Origin: an uncultured Muribaculaceae bacterium
GTDB taxonomy: Bacteria; Bacteroidota; Bacteroidia; Bacteroidales; Muribaculaceae
DNA: 64,000 nucleotides
Reading direction: 5' to 3'
NCBI GenBank assembly: GCA_910584055.1
Contig: CAJTZS010000002.1
Span: forward strand, 62,001 to 126,000
Both the position numbers and the translations under genes were made by a program. Of this stretch, positions 17,914 through 25,849 are shown piece after piece (positions within the stretch are counted from its first letter, which is position 1; the number at the start of each line of letters is the position of its first letter). The notes below the pieces were generated by a model. It saw only the letters and a program-made list of their open reading frames with translations, was not told the DNA's origin and searched no databases.

Positions 17914-19206
17914 ATGAAAAGATTGATCCTAATCACCATTGCAGCCATGATGCTGACATCATTAGGCGTTAATGCAAAAAAGACAAAGCAACAGAAAATT
18001 GTCAATCCCGTAGATATGGAAATCCGCAAGGAGATTGCGGCAACCCCTGAGAAATCAGGAGGCATATATTACGCATATCCTTACACCTCTGATTCCCTGC
18101 CGTCTGTACCGGCGGGTTTTAAGCCCGTATATATCAGCCACTACGGACGCCACGGCTCTCGCTGGCATTCCTCCGACACCCTTCATGAAACAACAGTAAA
18201 GGAATTGAATAAGGAATTCAAGGCCGGCAATCTCACGAAAGACGGGGAGACGGTGCTCAACCTCGTAAAACGATGCCGGGAACACACCCGAGGACACATA
18301 GGAGAACTTTCCAAACTCGGAGAAAGACAACACCGGGGGGTTGCAAACCGTATGTTTGCCCGTTTCCCCATGTTGTTCAACAACGGCGACACTGTGGTGG
18401 CACGCGCCTCACAAGTGCCGCGTTGCATCATGTCCATGGCAGCGTTCAACGAAGCATTGAAAGAGAACAATCCCCGCCTTGTAATCGATCACTACGCCAC
18501 TCCCGGCGACATGGATATAATAGCATATCATACAAAAGCTGCAAAAGCTATATACAAAAAGCATCAACCCTGGAAAACCGATTATCAAAAGAAATGTGAC
18601 TCACTATATCGCTGCGAAAAAACAGCGGCAAGACTTTTCAAGAATCCGGAGAAAGTGCAGAAACTTAACAAAGTCATGTCTCATCTTCACGAAGTAGGAA
18701 TGGATGTACAGGATGTCGACGGGCTGGAAGCTCCAATCCTAACATATTTCGATGCTGAAGACCTTTACAACCTGTGGAAAGGGAAAAACTATCAGCAATA
18801 TGTCCGTCACGGAAAGTCGATCGACGGCAAAAGCGCCGGACCGGAATCAGCCGAAAACCTTTTAAAGGATATAATTGACCGCACAGATGATGCACTTGCC
18901 GGAAACCTGCCTAAAGTAGATTTACGTTTCGGTCACGATGTGTTTCTGATGCGTCTTCTTGCCCGCATGGATGTGGAGGGAAGCAATGCCACAGCCCAGG
19001 GAATCGACGAAGCCTCACGGGTATGGCAAGATTTCCGGCTCACACCGATGGCGGCAAACCTGCAGCTTGTGGTTTTCCGCAATAACGCAGGTGATGAGAT
19101 CGTCGCCCTACGTCTCAACGAGCAGCCTGTAAAAATCAGCGGAGTCAAGGAATATGCTCCCGGTTATTACCGTTGGAGCGACCTGCGCACCAAATGGAAA
19201 AAATAA
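17914..19206 (+). CDS. Histidine acid phosphatase (phytase/MINPP-like)
   Basis: The 430-residue exported protein has a signal peptide (MKRLILITIAAMMLTSLGVNA). The catalytic SHYGRHGSR motif is near residue 78, with the nucleophilic histidine in RHG. A distal LRFGHD motif near residue 335 supplies the acid. These define branch 2 of the histidine phosphatase superfamily, which includes acid phosphatases, phytases and multiple inositol polyphosphate phosphatases. It is expected to remove phosphate monoesters in the periplasm. The start at 17914 is the first with a signal peptide; an upstream in-frame ATG lies inside pfkB. The gene is 15 bp from the next, whose first 430 residues are a clear paralogue of it. 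Substrate could be a phosphorylated sugar, inositol phosphate or phosphoglycan. Confidence 0.9.
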   Translation: MKRLILITIAAMMLTSLGVNAKKTKQQKIVNPVDMEIRKEIAATPEKSGGIYYAYPYTSDSLPSVPAGFKPVYISHYGRHGSRWHSSDTLHETTVKELNKEFKAGNLTKDGETVLNLVKRCREHTRGHIGELSKLGERQHRGVANRMFARFPMLFNNGDTVVARASQVPRCIMSMAAFNEALKENNPRLVIDHYATPGDMDIIAYHTKAAKAIYKKHQPWKTDYQKKCDSLYRCEKTAARLFKNPEKVQKLNKVMSHLHEVGMDVQDVDGLEAPILTYFDAEDLYNLWKGKNYQQYVRHGKSIDGKSAGPESAENLLKDIIDRTDDALAGNLPKVDLRFGHDVFLMRLLARMDVEGSNATAQGIDEASRVWQDFRLTPMAANLQLVVFRNNAGDEIVALRLNEQPVKISGVKEYAPGYYRWSDLRTKWKK

Positions 19207-19221
19207 CACATATACCATATA

Positions 19222-22200
19222 ATGAATAAACGATTTGCTTTAACAATGCTGGCAGCCATGGCTCTCACCGCCACCGGACTCGCCAAAACCTTGAAATCTG
19301 ACCCGGCATCGCGGGAAATGCTTAATGACCGGCAAATACGTGCTGAGTTTAAAACCACTCCGGAAAAGGCAGGTGGAATCTACTATGCCTATCCATATCG
19401 CACCGATTCAGTTGCTCCGGCTCCAGCCGGATTCGAACCTTTCTACATCAGCCATTACGGTCGCCACGGTTCGCGCTGGGTGATCAACAAGAAGCTGCAT
19501 TCGAGCGTGGGAGATGCAATGCGTGCCCAGATGAGCGAAGGCAACCTTACGGACTTCGGTAAAGAAGTGCTTGACAAAGTGGATAGATTAGGGAAGCACA
19601 CGGAGGGGCACTGGGGCGAGCTTTCGCCTCTGGGAGGACGTCAGCATAATGATATTGCAGTAAGAATGATGATGCGCTATCCTTACCTTTTTAAAGGAAA
19701 CGCCCGGGTTATTGCAAGATCGTCAAACTCACCGAGATGCATAATCTCAATGGCGGCATTCACGGAAGCCATGATCAAGCTGAACCGCTCACTCAATATT
19801 CAGCGGCATTCCACTCCGGGGGATATGGAATTCATAATGAAACATTCCGAAGAAGCCTCAGATCTTGAAAAGAAAGACGCTCCCTGGCGCAAACGTTACG
19901 CATCGGCAAAAGACTCTCTCACGCGCTCTGAAGCAACCGCTGTCAAACTTTTCAAAGATCCTTCGAAAGTTAAGAATCTTCCTGAACTGATGCGGCATAT
20001 TTATGACATTGCAATAGATGTGCAGGATGTCGACGGCATAGATGAAGACGTTTTGAGTATCTTTGAGCCCGAGGACCTATACAACCAATGGAAGAGCTCA
20101 AACTATCAGATGTATGTATGCCATGCCAATTCGCCTGACGGCACGGGTGCCGGTCCGCGGAGCTCGGTAAACCTGCTCAACGAAATCATAGACACGGCTG
20201 ATGAGGCGATAGCCGGGAAACGACAAGCCGCGGCAGATCTGCGCTTCGGTCATGACACTGCCCTGTTGCGTCTGATAGCACTTATGGGTGTAGAGGGCGC
20301 GGATGCATCTGTCAAAGGCTTTGAGGCAGCATCTAAAGCGTGGCAGATGCAGAATCTGACTCCGATGGGTGCCAACCTGCAGTTGACATTTCTCCGCAAT
20401 AAAGATGGAGAAGTGATCGCTATGCTCCGTCTGAATGAACGACCGGTGCGTATAAACGGTATATCGGAATTTGCTCCGGGTTACTACAAATGGTCAGACC
20501 TTCGACGCATTTGGAAATCAGCCACAAATCCGGTTGCGGATATTATGGAAAGAGTTTGCCCGGGCAGTTCCCGCAAGTTCATTTTCGAGCAGGTGGAATC
20601 GCCTGAAGAGTTCTTTGAGATATCAGCAGAGAATGGCAAACCGGTGATCAAGGGCAATTCTACCGTGAATATTGCTTCAGGGTTGAATTGGTATCTGAAA
20701 TATTATCCCAATATTCACCTCAGCTGGAATCAGATGACAGCTGAACTTCCCGACGTTCTCCCCCTCCCCTCTAAGCCGGAACGCCACGTAACGGACGCAA
20801 CACAACGCTACTATCTTAACTATTGCACACACTCCTATTCAATGGCATTCTGGGACTGGGATCGCTGGCAGAAGGAGATCGACTGGATGGCACTCCACGG
20901 CATCAACATGCCGCTTGCCATCACAGGCACCGATGTGGTTTGGAGAAACACTCTGCTCCGCCTGGGATACAGCAAAAAAGAGGCTGACGAATTCGTAGCC
21001 GGTCCGGCGTTTCAGGCTTGGTGGCTCATGAATAATCTTGAGGGTTGGGGTGGTCCCAATTCCGAGAAATGGTATGAAGACCGCGTCGAGCTCCAGCAAC
21101 GCATTCTTGCGAGAATGAATGAGCTTGGCATGGATCCCGTTCTTCCGGGATATTCGGGAATGGTTCCCCACGATGCAGAAGAAAGAATGGGAATGGATGT
21201 TTCAGGGAAAGGTATCTGGAATGGTTTCACACGTCCGACTTTCCTGAAAAGCACGGACCCACAGTTCAATAAAATTGCAGACATATATTATGACGAGCTG
21301 CGCAAGGTCAGTGGCATAGCCAAATATTACAGCATGGATCCCTTCCATGAAGGAGGGAGCATCGAAGGCGTTGACCTGACTGAGGCAGGAAAGATCATAG
21401 CCGCTGCAATGAAACGCGCCAACCCGGAAGCCGCATGGGTGATCCAGGGATGGAACGAAAACCCTCGCGCCAAACTTTACGCCGGCATTCCCAAAGGGGA
21501 TATCGTTGTTCTTGACCTTGCCTCTGAAATCAAACCACAGTGGGGAGACCCCGACACTCCTTCCAAGACACCGCGCCCCAACGGTTATGACGGACACGAC
21601 TGGCTATGGTGCATGCTGCTGAATTTCGGTGGTAATATAGGTCTTCACGGCAGAATGGACAATGTGATCGGAGGATATTACAAAGCCAAGGAATCAAGTT
21701 TTGGGAAAGACATGACCGGAATAGGTCTGACACCTGAGGGTATTGAAAACAACCCTATGATGTATGAACTCGTTTCAGAACTTATCTGGCGCCCTGAAAA
21801 ATTCACCAAAGAGGCATGGCTCGAAGGATATGCAAAGGCACGCTATGGCGCTAAGAACAGCAACGTGACCAAAGCATGGAACCAGCTTGCCAACACAATC
21901 TACAATTGCCCCTGGGGCAATCTTCAGCAAGGCACCACAGAATCTATTTTCTGTGCGCGTCCATCTGAAAAAGCATGGAAAGTTTCAAGCTGGAGCCGTA
22001 TGAAGCCATATTACAAACCGGAAGACGTGATATCCGCCGCAAAGAAATTTGCAGCGGCAGCTCCTGCATTGAAAGATAATGAGAACTATCGTTTCGACCT
22101 TGTTGACATCACTCGTCAGGCAATTGCAGAGAAAGGCAGACTTGTGTACAAAGAGATGCAAAAAGCCTTGAAGAAAAATGACATGAAGACGTTTAAAACG

Positions 22201-22608
22201 GAATCCGATAAATTCCTTTCTCTCATCAAACTTCAGGATGAATTGCTTTCCACCCGTCCGGAATTCAGCGTCCAGACATGGATAGATGATGCCCGAAAAC
22301 TCGCTCCTTCAAAGAAAGAACGCGACAACTTAGAGGACAATGCAAGATTGATCATCACCACTTGGGGACCGCGCGTGGCAAGCGAGGACGGAGGTCTGCG
22401 CGACTATGGACACCGCGAATGGAGCGGCGTGCTCGGCACACTCTATTACGACCGATGGAAAACATGGATCGACCATATGCTTACAGGCGACAAGACCCCT
22501 ATCGACTTCTACGAGATAGACGAGAAATGGGTAAACTCCCGCGAACGTTACCCGCACTCCGGCGCAGACCCTGTCGCCTTATCCCTTAAAGCTTTAAAGA
22601 ATTTGTAA
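19222..22608 (+). CDS. Histidine acid phosphatase-GH89 fusion protein
   Basis: This is a 1128-residue exported two-enzyme fusion. After a signal peptide (to about residue 21), residues 40-432 form a histidine acid phosphatase with SHYGRHGSR (RHG at 81-83) and LRFGHD (343-345), parallel to the preceding gene. Residues about 436-1128 are a complete GH89 alpha-N-acetylglucosaminidase of the NAGLU type. It has the N-terminal domain (GNSTVNIASGLNWYLKYY), the barrel with NNLEGWGGP, DPFHEGG (Glu710) and LTPEG (Glu839), and the alpha-helical C-terminal domain. The 129-residue spacing between the two glutamates matches the spacing of the catalytic pair in human NAGLU as I recall it. I see no stop or frameshift between the halves. 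It probably acts on one glycan bearing both phosphate and alpha-GlcNAc, though that is inference. The 3' end lies in a 20-bp tandem repeat. Confidence 0.93.
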   Translation: MNKRFALTMLAAMALTATGLAKTLKSDPASREMLNDRQIRAEFKTTPEKAGGIYYAYPYRTDSVAPAPAGFEPFYISHYGRHGSRWVINKKLHSSVGDAMRAQMSEGNLTDFGKEVLDKVDRLGKHTEGHWGELSPLGGRQHNDIAVRMMMRYPYLFKGNARVIARSSNSPRCIISMAAFTEAMIKLNRSLNIQRHSTPGDMEFIMKHSEEASDLEKKDAPWRKRYASAKDSLTRSEATAVKLFKDPSKVKNLPELMRHIYDIAIDVQDVDGIDEDVLSIFEPEDLYNQWKSSNYQMYVCHANSPDGTGAGPRSSVNLLNEIIDTADEAIAGKRQAAADLRFGHDTALLRLIALMGVEGADASVKGFEAASKAWQMQNLTPMGANLQLTFLRNKDGEVIAMLRLNERPVRINGISEFAPGYYKWSDLRRIWKSATNPVADIMERVCPGSSRKFIFEQVESPEEFFEISAENGKPVIKGNSTVNIASGLNWYLKYYPNIHLSWNQMTAELPDVLPLPSKPERHVTDATQRYYLNYCTHSYSMAFWDWDRWQKEIDWMALHGINMPLAITGTDVVWRNTLLRLGYSKKEADEFVAGPAFQAWWLMNNLEGWGGPNSEKWYEDRVELQQRILARMNELGMDPVLPGYSGMVPHDAEERMGMDVSGKGIWNGFTRPTFLKSTDPQFNKIADIYYDELRKVSGIAKYYSMDPFHEGGSIEGVDLTEAGKIIAAAMKRANPEAAWVIQGWNENPRAKLYAGIPKGDIVVLDLASEIKPQWGDPDTPSKTPRPNGYDGHDWLWCMLLNFGGNIGLHGRMDNVIGGYYKAKESSFGKDMTGIGLTPEGIENNPMMYELVSELIWRPEKFTKEAWLEGYAKARYGAKNSNVTKAWNQLANTIYNCPWGNLQQGTTESIFCARPSEKAWKVSSWSRMKPYYKPEDVISAAKKFAAAAPALKDNENYRFDLVDITRQAIAEKGRLVYKEMQKALKKNDMKTFKTESDKFLSLIKLQDELLSTRPEFSVQTWIDDARKLAPSKKERDNLEDNARLIITTWGPRVASEDGGLRDYGHREWSGVLGTLYYDRWKTWIDHMLTGDKTPIDFYEIDEKWVNSRERYPHSGADPVALSLKALKNL

Positions 22609-22670
22609 TGCTTTTGAATAATTTGTAATGCTTTTGAAGAATTTGTAATGCTTTTGAATAATTTGTAATG
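22598..22670 (+). repeat. 20-bp tandem repeat across the GH89 stop codon
   Basis: About 3.6 copies of a 20-bp unit (AGAATTTGTAATGCTTTTGA, alternating with ATAATTTG...) start in the last codons of the fusion gene. The stop codon TAA is part of the unit, so each copy repeats it. Confidence 0.92.
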
Positions 22671-22786
22671 TTAAATGTGTAATGTTTAATGAATTGGCTC
22701 GCCTCTAATAATTAAACATTACACATTTAAAATTTAACATTAAACAAAGCATTAAACATTACACATTCAAAATTAAACATTAAACA
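22666..22786. repeat. Heptamer repeat family B, copy 1
   Basis: A left arm of TAATGTT/TAATGTG-like heptamers is mirrored by right arms of TTAAACA/TTACACA heptamers. It fills the space between the fusion gene and the tRNA terminator. The rest of the 355-bp gap 22609-22963 is the 20-bp tandem, the tRNA and its promoter. Confidence 0.85.
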
Positions 22787-22790
22787 GAAG

Positions 22791-22820
22791 GGGCTTGGAA
22801 ATCTGATGATTTCCAAGCCC
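22791..22820 (-). terminator. Hairpin terminator downstream of tRNA-Pro
   Basis: A perfect 13-bp stem (GGGCTTGGAAATC paired with GATTTCCAAGCCC) with a four-base loop starts a few bases past the tRNA 3' end. The downstream T run is short, so it may act mainly as an RNA end or processing signal. Confidence 0.7.
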
Positions 22821-22826
22821 TTGCTG

Positions 22827-22900
22827 TCGGGGTGAGGCGACTCGAACGCCCGACCTCTACGTCCCGAACGTAGCGCGCTAACCAACTGTGCTACACCCCG
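22827..22900 (-). tRNA. tRNA-Pro (anticodon CGG)
   Basis: The minus strand folds into a cloverleaf. The acceptor stem CGGGGTG pairs with CACCCCG. The anticodon stem CTACG pairs with CGTAG and holds the loop TTCGGGA, giving anticodon CGG (proline, codon CCG). A T-arm with the GTTCGAGTC core follows. The D-stem has one A-C mismatch. CCA is not encoded and must be added after transcription. A promoter with TAACTTTG lies just upstream. Confidence 0.93.
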
Positions 22901-22917
22901 ATTTTTGTTTGCGACTG

Positions 22918-22949
22918 CAAAGTTACTATTTTTTTTTGCAATCACAAAA
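22918..22949 (-). promoter_or_regulatory. tRNA-Pro promoter
   Basis: On the minus strand TAACTTTG (22918-22925) matches the -7 box, and TTTTG (22945-22949) lies 19 nt upstream at -33 position. Transcription would start a few bases before the tRNA 5' end. Confidence 0.65.
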
Positions 22950-22963
22950 TTTTAAACAATAAA

Positions 22964-23917
22964 CTATTTAAATAATGTGGCGGAACTGTCAATATAACTG
23001 CCGGAATAACCTATAATGCAAAAGATTATAAGCGCAAACACCGCAAAACTCACCATATTCGCCAGTGATAGTCTCCAAGCCCTCACACAATATCCCGGTT
23101 TGCGGGCATAATAAATAGAGATCAGACTCAATATCATCGAAAAGAGCGACAGAATAAGGAAAAGATTATTGTCATCGATGCCTATTTCCATGGGTATAAG
23201 AATACCTACGATAACATATATCACAGTATTCACAATAAGAAGAACCGTGGCAGCTTTCATTCCATATCGTCCGAAGAACGTTGTTCTTGAACTGACTGCG
23301 TTTTTACGACGATGGAACACTCCGAATAAGACATGACAATTAACTGCCATTAAACCCATTATAGCGCTCATAGTGAGGGATGGACGGAGATCCCACCAAT
23401 TCACCACAACAGAAGTAGTATGTTGCGACTGTGCCAATTCTGTGCTCACAACCGCTATCGGACCAAAAATCAAAAATGTTGCAACCGGATAGAATATCGA
23501 TCGGCTCAAGGGGTGCGGACCGACATTGCTTATTGCCACTATTAAAAGCAGCAATGCCGCGACTATCAGGGTCCACCATCCGGTCATAGAAAGGAGAGCA
23601 AGACCAGCGGTGGCAGTAAGTATCGAAAATATCTTGATTCCCTCTTTGAGAATTTCAGCAACTGGACGATGAATATCTTCAGCAAATACTATATTGTCTT
23701 CCTCATTATCTCCATAACCATGTATGGCATCGAAATAACGATGCATCACATTACTGGCACATTGGGCGAGAACAGCGAACAGCAGACATACAAAAGCAGG
23801 ACAAGGATCAATTTTTCCGTGAGCCGCAGCAGCGGCAGTGCCGCCAATAACGGATGCAATGCCGAGCCATAATGTCCGCAGCCCAGCAGCCTTTACTAAA
23901 ATCTGAAACGCAGTCAT
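22964..23917 (-). CDS. UbiA-superfamily membrane protein with lost Asp motifs
   Basis: The 317-residue protein has eight or nine hydrophobic segments and the overall plan of MenA-like UbiA prenyltransferases. It has an N-terminal LRTLWLG segment, then SNVMHRYFDAIHGYGD after the second helix, GPHPLSRSIFYPVATFLIFGP mid-protein, and VNCHVLFGVFHRRKN in the second half. In active UbiA enzymes the first segment carries NDxxD and the second DxxxD, which bind magnesium-diphosphate. Here HR replaces ND, and the second segment lacks the aspartates. The fold is convincing, but prenyl transfer is doubtful. It may be a divergent paralogue with another lipid-related role. It is transcribed alone, divergent from psd, and no menaquinone genes are nearby. 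Confidence 0.75.
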   Translation of the reverse strand: MTAFQILVKAAGLRTLWLGIASVIGGTAAAAAHGKIDPCPAFVCLLFAVLAQCASNVMHRYFDAIHGYGDNEEDNIVFAEDIHRPVAEILKEGIKIFSILTATAGLALLSMTGWWTLIVAALLLLIVAISNVGPHPLSRSIFYPVATFLIFGPIAVVSTELAQSQHTTSVVVNWWDLRPSLTMSAIMGLMAVNCHVLFGVFHRRKNAVSSRTTFFGRYGMKAATVLLIVNTVIYVIVGILIPMEIGIDDNNLFLILSLFSMILSLISIYYARKPGYCVRAWRLSLANMVSFAVFALIIFCIIGYSGSYIDSSATLFK

Positions 23918-24006
23918 GGTAACAATAATTAGGTGTCTTCACAGAAGACGTGACGAAGATAGATATTTTATTAGAAAGCGGAGGCACTTTCTTAGTTGTT
24001 CAATTG

Positions 24007-24042
24007 CAAAATTAATTAAAAAGGTGTAAATTTGCAAATGTA
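24007..24042. promoter_or_regulatory. Divergent promoter region between UbiA-like gene and psd
   Basis: The minus strand has TAATTTTG (24007-24014) and TACATTTG (24035-24042) facing the UbiA-like gene. The plus strand has TAAATTTG (24027-24034) facing psd. All fit TAnnTTTG. A plus-strand transcript would run through the MITE-like element before psd. Confidence 0.45.
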
Positions 24043-24051
24043 TTTTTCAAC

Positions 24052-24240
24052 TTAGAGAGTGTTTGAATTTAACTTCCGTTCACATGAAGAGGGATTTTCG
24101 AGGGAATTTCACAAGTTGAAGAAGGAGCATAGCGGGCTATGCGACTGATAAGACTTGGTGAAATTCACCGGAAAGACCATTCATGGGAGTGAAAAGAATT
24201 AATTTTAAAAACTATTGTGTTAAATTCAAACACTCTCTTA
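24052..24240. mobile_element. MITE-like element with TTA target duplications
   Basis: A 183-bp element (24055-24237) has perfect 19-bp terminal inverted repeats (GAGAGTGTTTGAATTTAAC) and is flanked on both sides by TTA, as expected for a target-site duplication. It encodes no transposase. Its centre holds a GCATAGC-GG-GCTATGC palindrome (24127-24142). The surrounding 24 bp recur inverted at 56656-56679 with two differences. It lies in the psd leader. The rest of the 370-bp gap 23918-24287 holds promoters and a partial repeat A. Confidence 0.75.
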
Positions 24241-24241
24241 G

Positions 24242-24273
24242 AAACTTCAACTTTCGCAAGCGCAAGTTGAAAG
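24242..24273 (+). repeat. Partial copy of repeat A
   Basis: AACTTCAACTTTCGCAAGCG followed by CAAGTTGAAAG matches the left arm of the 174-bp repeat A. It abuts the right end of the MITE-like element. Confidence 0.7.
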
Positions 24274-24287
24274 ATAAAGATTCTGAG

Positions 24288-24956
24288 ATGAAGATTCACC
24301 GGGAAGGAACCAACATACTGATATTATTGTTTATCGTATTGGCAATGTTAAACGTGCCGATATGGCTTTTTATGCCTCCGGTCGTAATTCCGGCATGTCT
24401 CACAGCGCTTTCAGTGATTGTCTATAGTTTTGTTTTCAATTTTTTCCGCTGCCCGCAGCGGCATTATCGAGGCGAACGAAAGGGGATGGTCGTGAGCTCT
24501 GTGGATGGCAAAGTAGTGGCTGTTGAACGCACATACGAAGGTGAATACCTGAAAAGCGACGCAATAATGCTCTCGGTTTTCATGTCGCCTCTCAACGTAC
24601 ATGCCAACTGGTTTCCCGTTGACGGCGAAGTAGAATACGTAAAACATCACAGTGGGAGATTTCTCTCGGCATATCTTCCCAAAGCAAGCACCGACAACGA
24701 GCGGAGCACCATTGGAATCGAAGCCGACTGTGGTTCAAGAATAACAGTCAGACAGATTGCAGGCGCCATGGCGCGAAGAATCGTCACCTACGCCCGCAAA
24801 GGAGAAGAGGCATCCATTGATGAGCACTTAGGGTTCATTAAATTCGGATCGCGTGTAGACATCTATCTGCCTGTAGATTGCGAAATTCTCGTTAAAATAG
24901 GCGACATCACCCGAGGAGGAGTTACTCCCGTAGCCAAATTTAGGAATAATGTGTAA
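24288..24956 (+). CDS. psd: Phosphatidylserine decarboxylase
   Basis: This 222-residue membrane-associated proenzyme has two N-terminal hydrophobic helices, then a catalytic region with MLSVFMSPLNVHANWFPVDG and the self-cleavage region GFIKFGSRVDIYLP. There the serine of GS should become the pyruvoyl group. The size fits the short (archaeal/Bacteroidetes) Psd class. It converts phosphatidylserine to phosphatidylethanolamine. The start at 24288 is preferred over 24183, because the earlier ATG lies inside the MITE-like element and adds foreign residues. The pssA gene, which makes the substrate, follows directly. The stop codon is part of a heptamer repeat. Confidence 0.93.
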   Translation: MKIHREGTNILILLFIVLAMLNVPIWLFMPPVVIPACLTALSVIVYSFVFNFFRCPQRHYRGERKGMVVSSVDGKVVAVERTYEGEYLKSDAIMLSVFMSPLNVHANWFPVDGEVEYVKHHSGRFLSAYLPKASTDNERSTIGIEADCGSRITVRQIAGAMARRIVTYARKGEEASIDEHLGFIKFGSRVDIYLPVDCEILVKIGDITRGGVTPVAKFRNNV

Positions 24957-25024
24957 TGTTAAATGTTTAATGTTTAATTTTTTGTCTCGAATCATTACAC
25001 ATTTAACATTTAACATTAAAAATT
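24947..25024. repeat. Heptamer repeat family B, copy 2
   Basis: The array includes the psd stop codon TAA as part of a TAATGTT-type heptamer. The mirrored right arm (CATTACA, CATTTAA, CATTAAA types) ends 8 nt before the pssA start, so the whole spacer is repeat. Confidence 0.85.
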
Positions 25025-25031
25025 AATTGAA

Positions 25032-25724
25032 GTGATAAAACGAAATATACCGAACAGCATCACCTGCCTCAATATCACGGCAGGATGCATCGCAATAGTC
25101 TTCGCCCTCCGCGGAGACCATATGATATATGGCCTTGAAGCATACAACTGGGCATATATCTTTATAGGTATAGCAGCGGTGATGGATTTCCTTGACGGAT
25201 TCGCTGCGCGTCTACTACATGCATATTCCAATCTCGGCAAGGAGCTGGATTCCCTCTGCGATGCAGTAAGTTTCGGAGTGGCTCCGGCAATGATACTTTT
25301 CTCAACACTGGAAAGATATGGCAATCCGGAATGGATATGCTGGGCATCGCTGTTGATACCTGTATTTGGTGTGCTCCGTCTCGCCAAATTCAATATCGAT
25401 ACCCGTCAGACCACGAGCTTTATCGGTTTGCCAATCCCTGCCAACGCCATCTTCTGGATAGGATATACAGCATTGTGCAATGACATGTCAGGCATTATGT
25501 GCGAATGGTGGTTTATAGTCCCCGTACTTTTGGTGGAATGCTGGTTGATGGTATCACCCCTGAAACTGTTCTCACTCAAGTTCAAGACATGGGGATGGAA
25601 AGGCAACCAGTTCCGCTGGCTTCTTATAGTCACGGCTATTGTGCTGGTATTCTGTGCCGGTGTTGCGGGATTGATGTGGCTGATTATCGCCTATCTGCTG
25701 TATGGGGTGATGAGTAGAGATTAG
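25032..25724 (+). CDS. pssA: CDP-diacylglycerol-serine O-phosphatidyltransferase
   Basis: The 230-residue integral membrane enzyme belongs to the CDP-alcohol phosphatidyltransferase family. The signature DFLDGFAARLLHAYSNLG, completed by KELDSLCD, fits D-x2-DG-x2-AR-x8-G-x3-D-x3-D near residues 52-76. Several hydrophobic helices follow. It makes phosphatidylserine, which the psd product immediately upstream decarboxylates. The start is a GTG at 25032, directly after a heptamer array; no earlier start is available. The stop TAG opens a different heptamer array. Confidence 0.95.
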   Translation: MIKRNIPNSITCLNITAGCIAIVFALRGDHMIYGLEAYNWAYIFIGIAAVMDFLDGFAARLLHAYSNLGKELDSLCDAVSFGVAPAMILFSTLERYGNPEWICWASLLIPVFGVLRLAKFNIDTRQTTSFIGLPIPANAIFWIGYTALCNDMSGIMCEWWFIVPVLLVECWLMVSPLKLFSLKFKTWGWKGNQFRWLLIVTAIVLVFCAGVAGLMWLIIAYLLYGVMSRD

Positions 25725-25765
25725 GCTTTAGGTGTTAGGTGTTAGACTTTAGGCTTTAGAGTTGG
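25722..25765 (+). repeat. Heptamer repeat family C, copy 1
   Basis: Five to six head-to-tail heptamers of the TTAGGCT/TTAGGTG type begin exactly at the pssA stop codon TAG. Only the left arm is present here. Confidence 0.85.
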
Positions 25766-25780
25766 GAATTCTTATGAATT

Positions 25781-25836
25781 GCGCACAACGCGATTAAACT
25801 TTTAAACTTCAACTTTACGCTTGCGAAAGTTGAATA
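25781..25836 (-). repeat. Partial repeat A, inverted
   Basis: On the minus strand this reads ATTCAACTTTCGCAAGCG and continues into AGTTTAAAAGTTTAATCGCG, matching the left third of the 174-bp repeat A. It lies in the leader of the DUF4834 gene. Confidence 0.8.
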
Positions 25837-25849
25837 AAACAGGTAAATA

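Noticed and set aside
22598..22786. Possible CRISPR array
   Set aside because: The repeats are short, imperfect and directly adjacent or mirrored. There are no regular unique spacers and no cas genes in the window.
22827..22900. tRNA-Pro as an integration site for a mobile island
   Set aside because: No integrase gene and no direct repeat of the tRNA 3' end were found nearby.
24183..24287. Longer N-terminus for psd
   Set aside because: The extension is encoded by the right end of the MITE-like element and a partial repeat A, so it is unlikely to be a native protein part.
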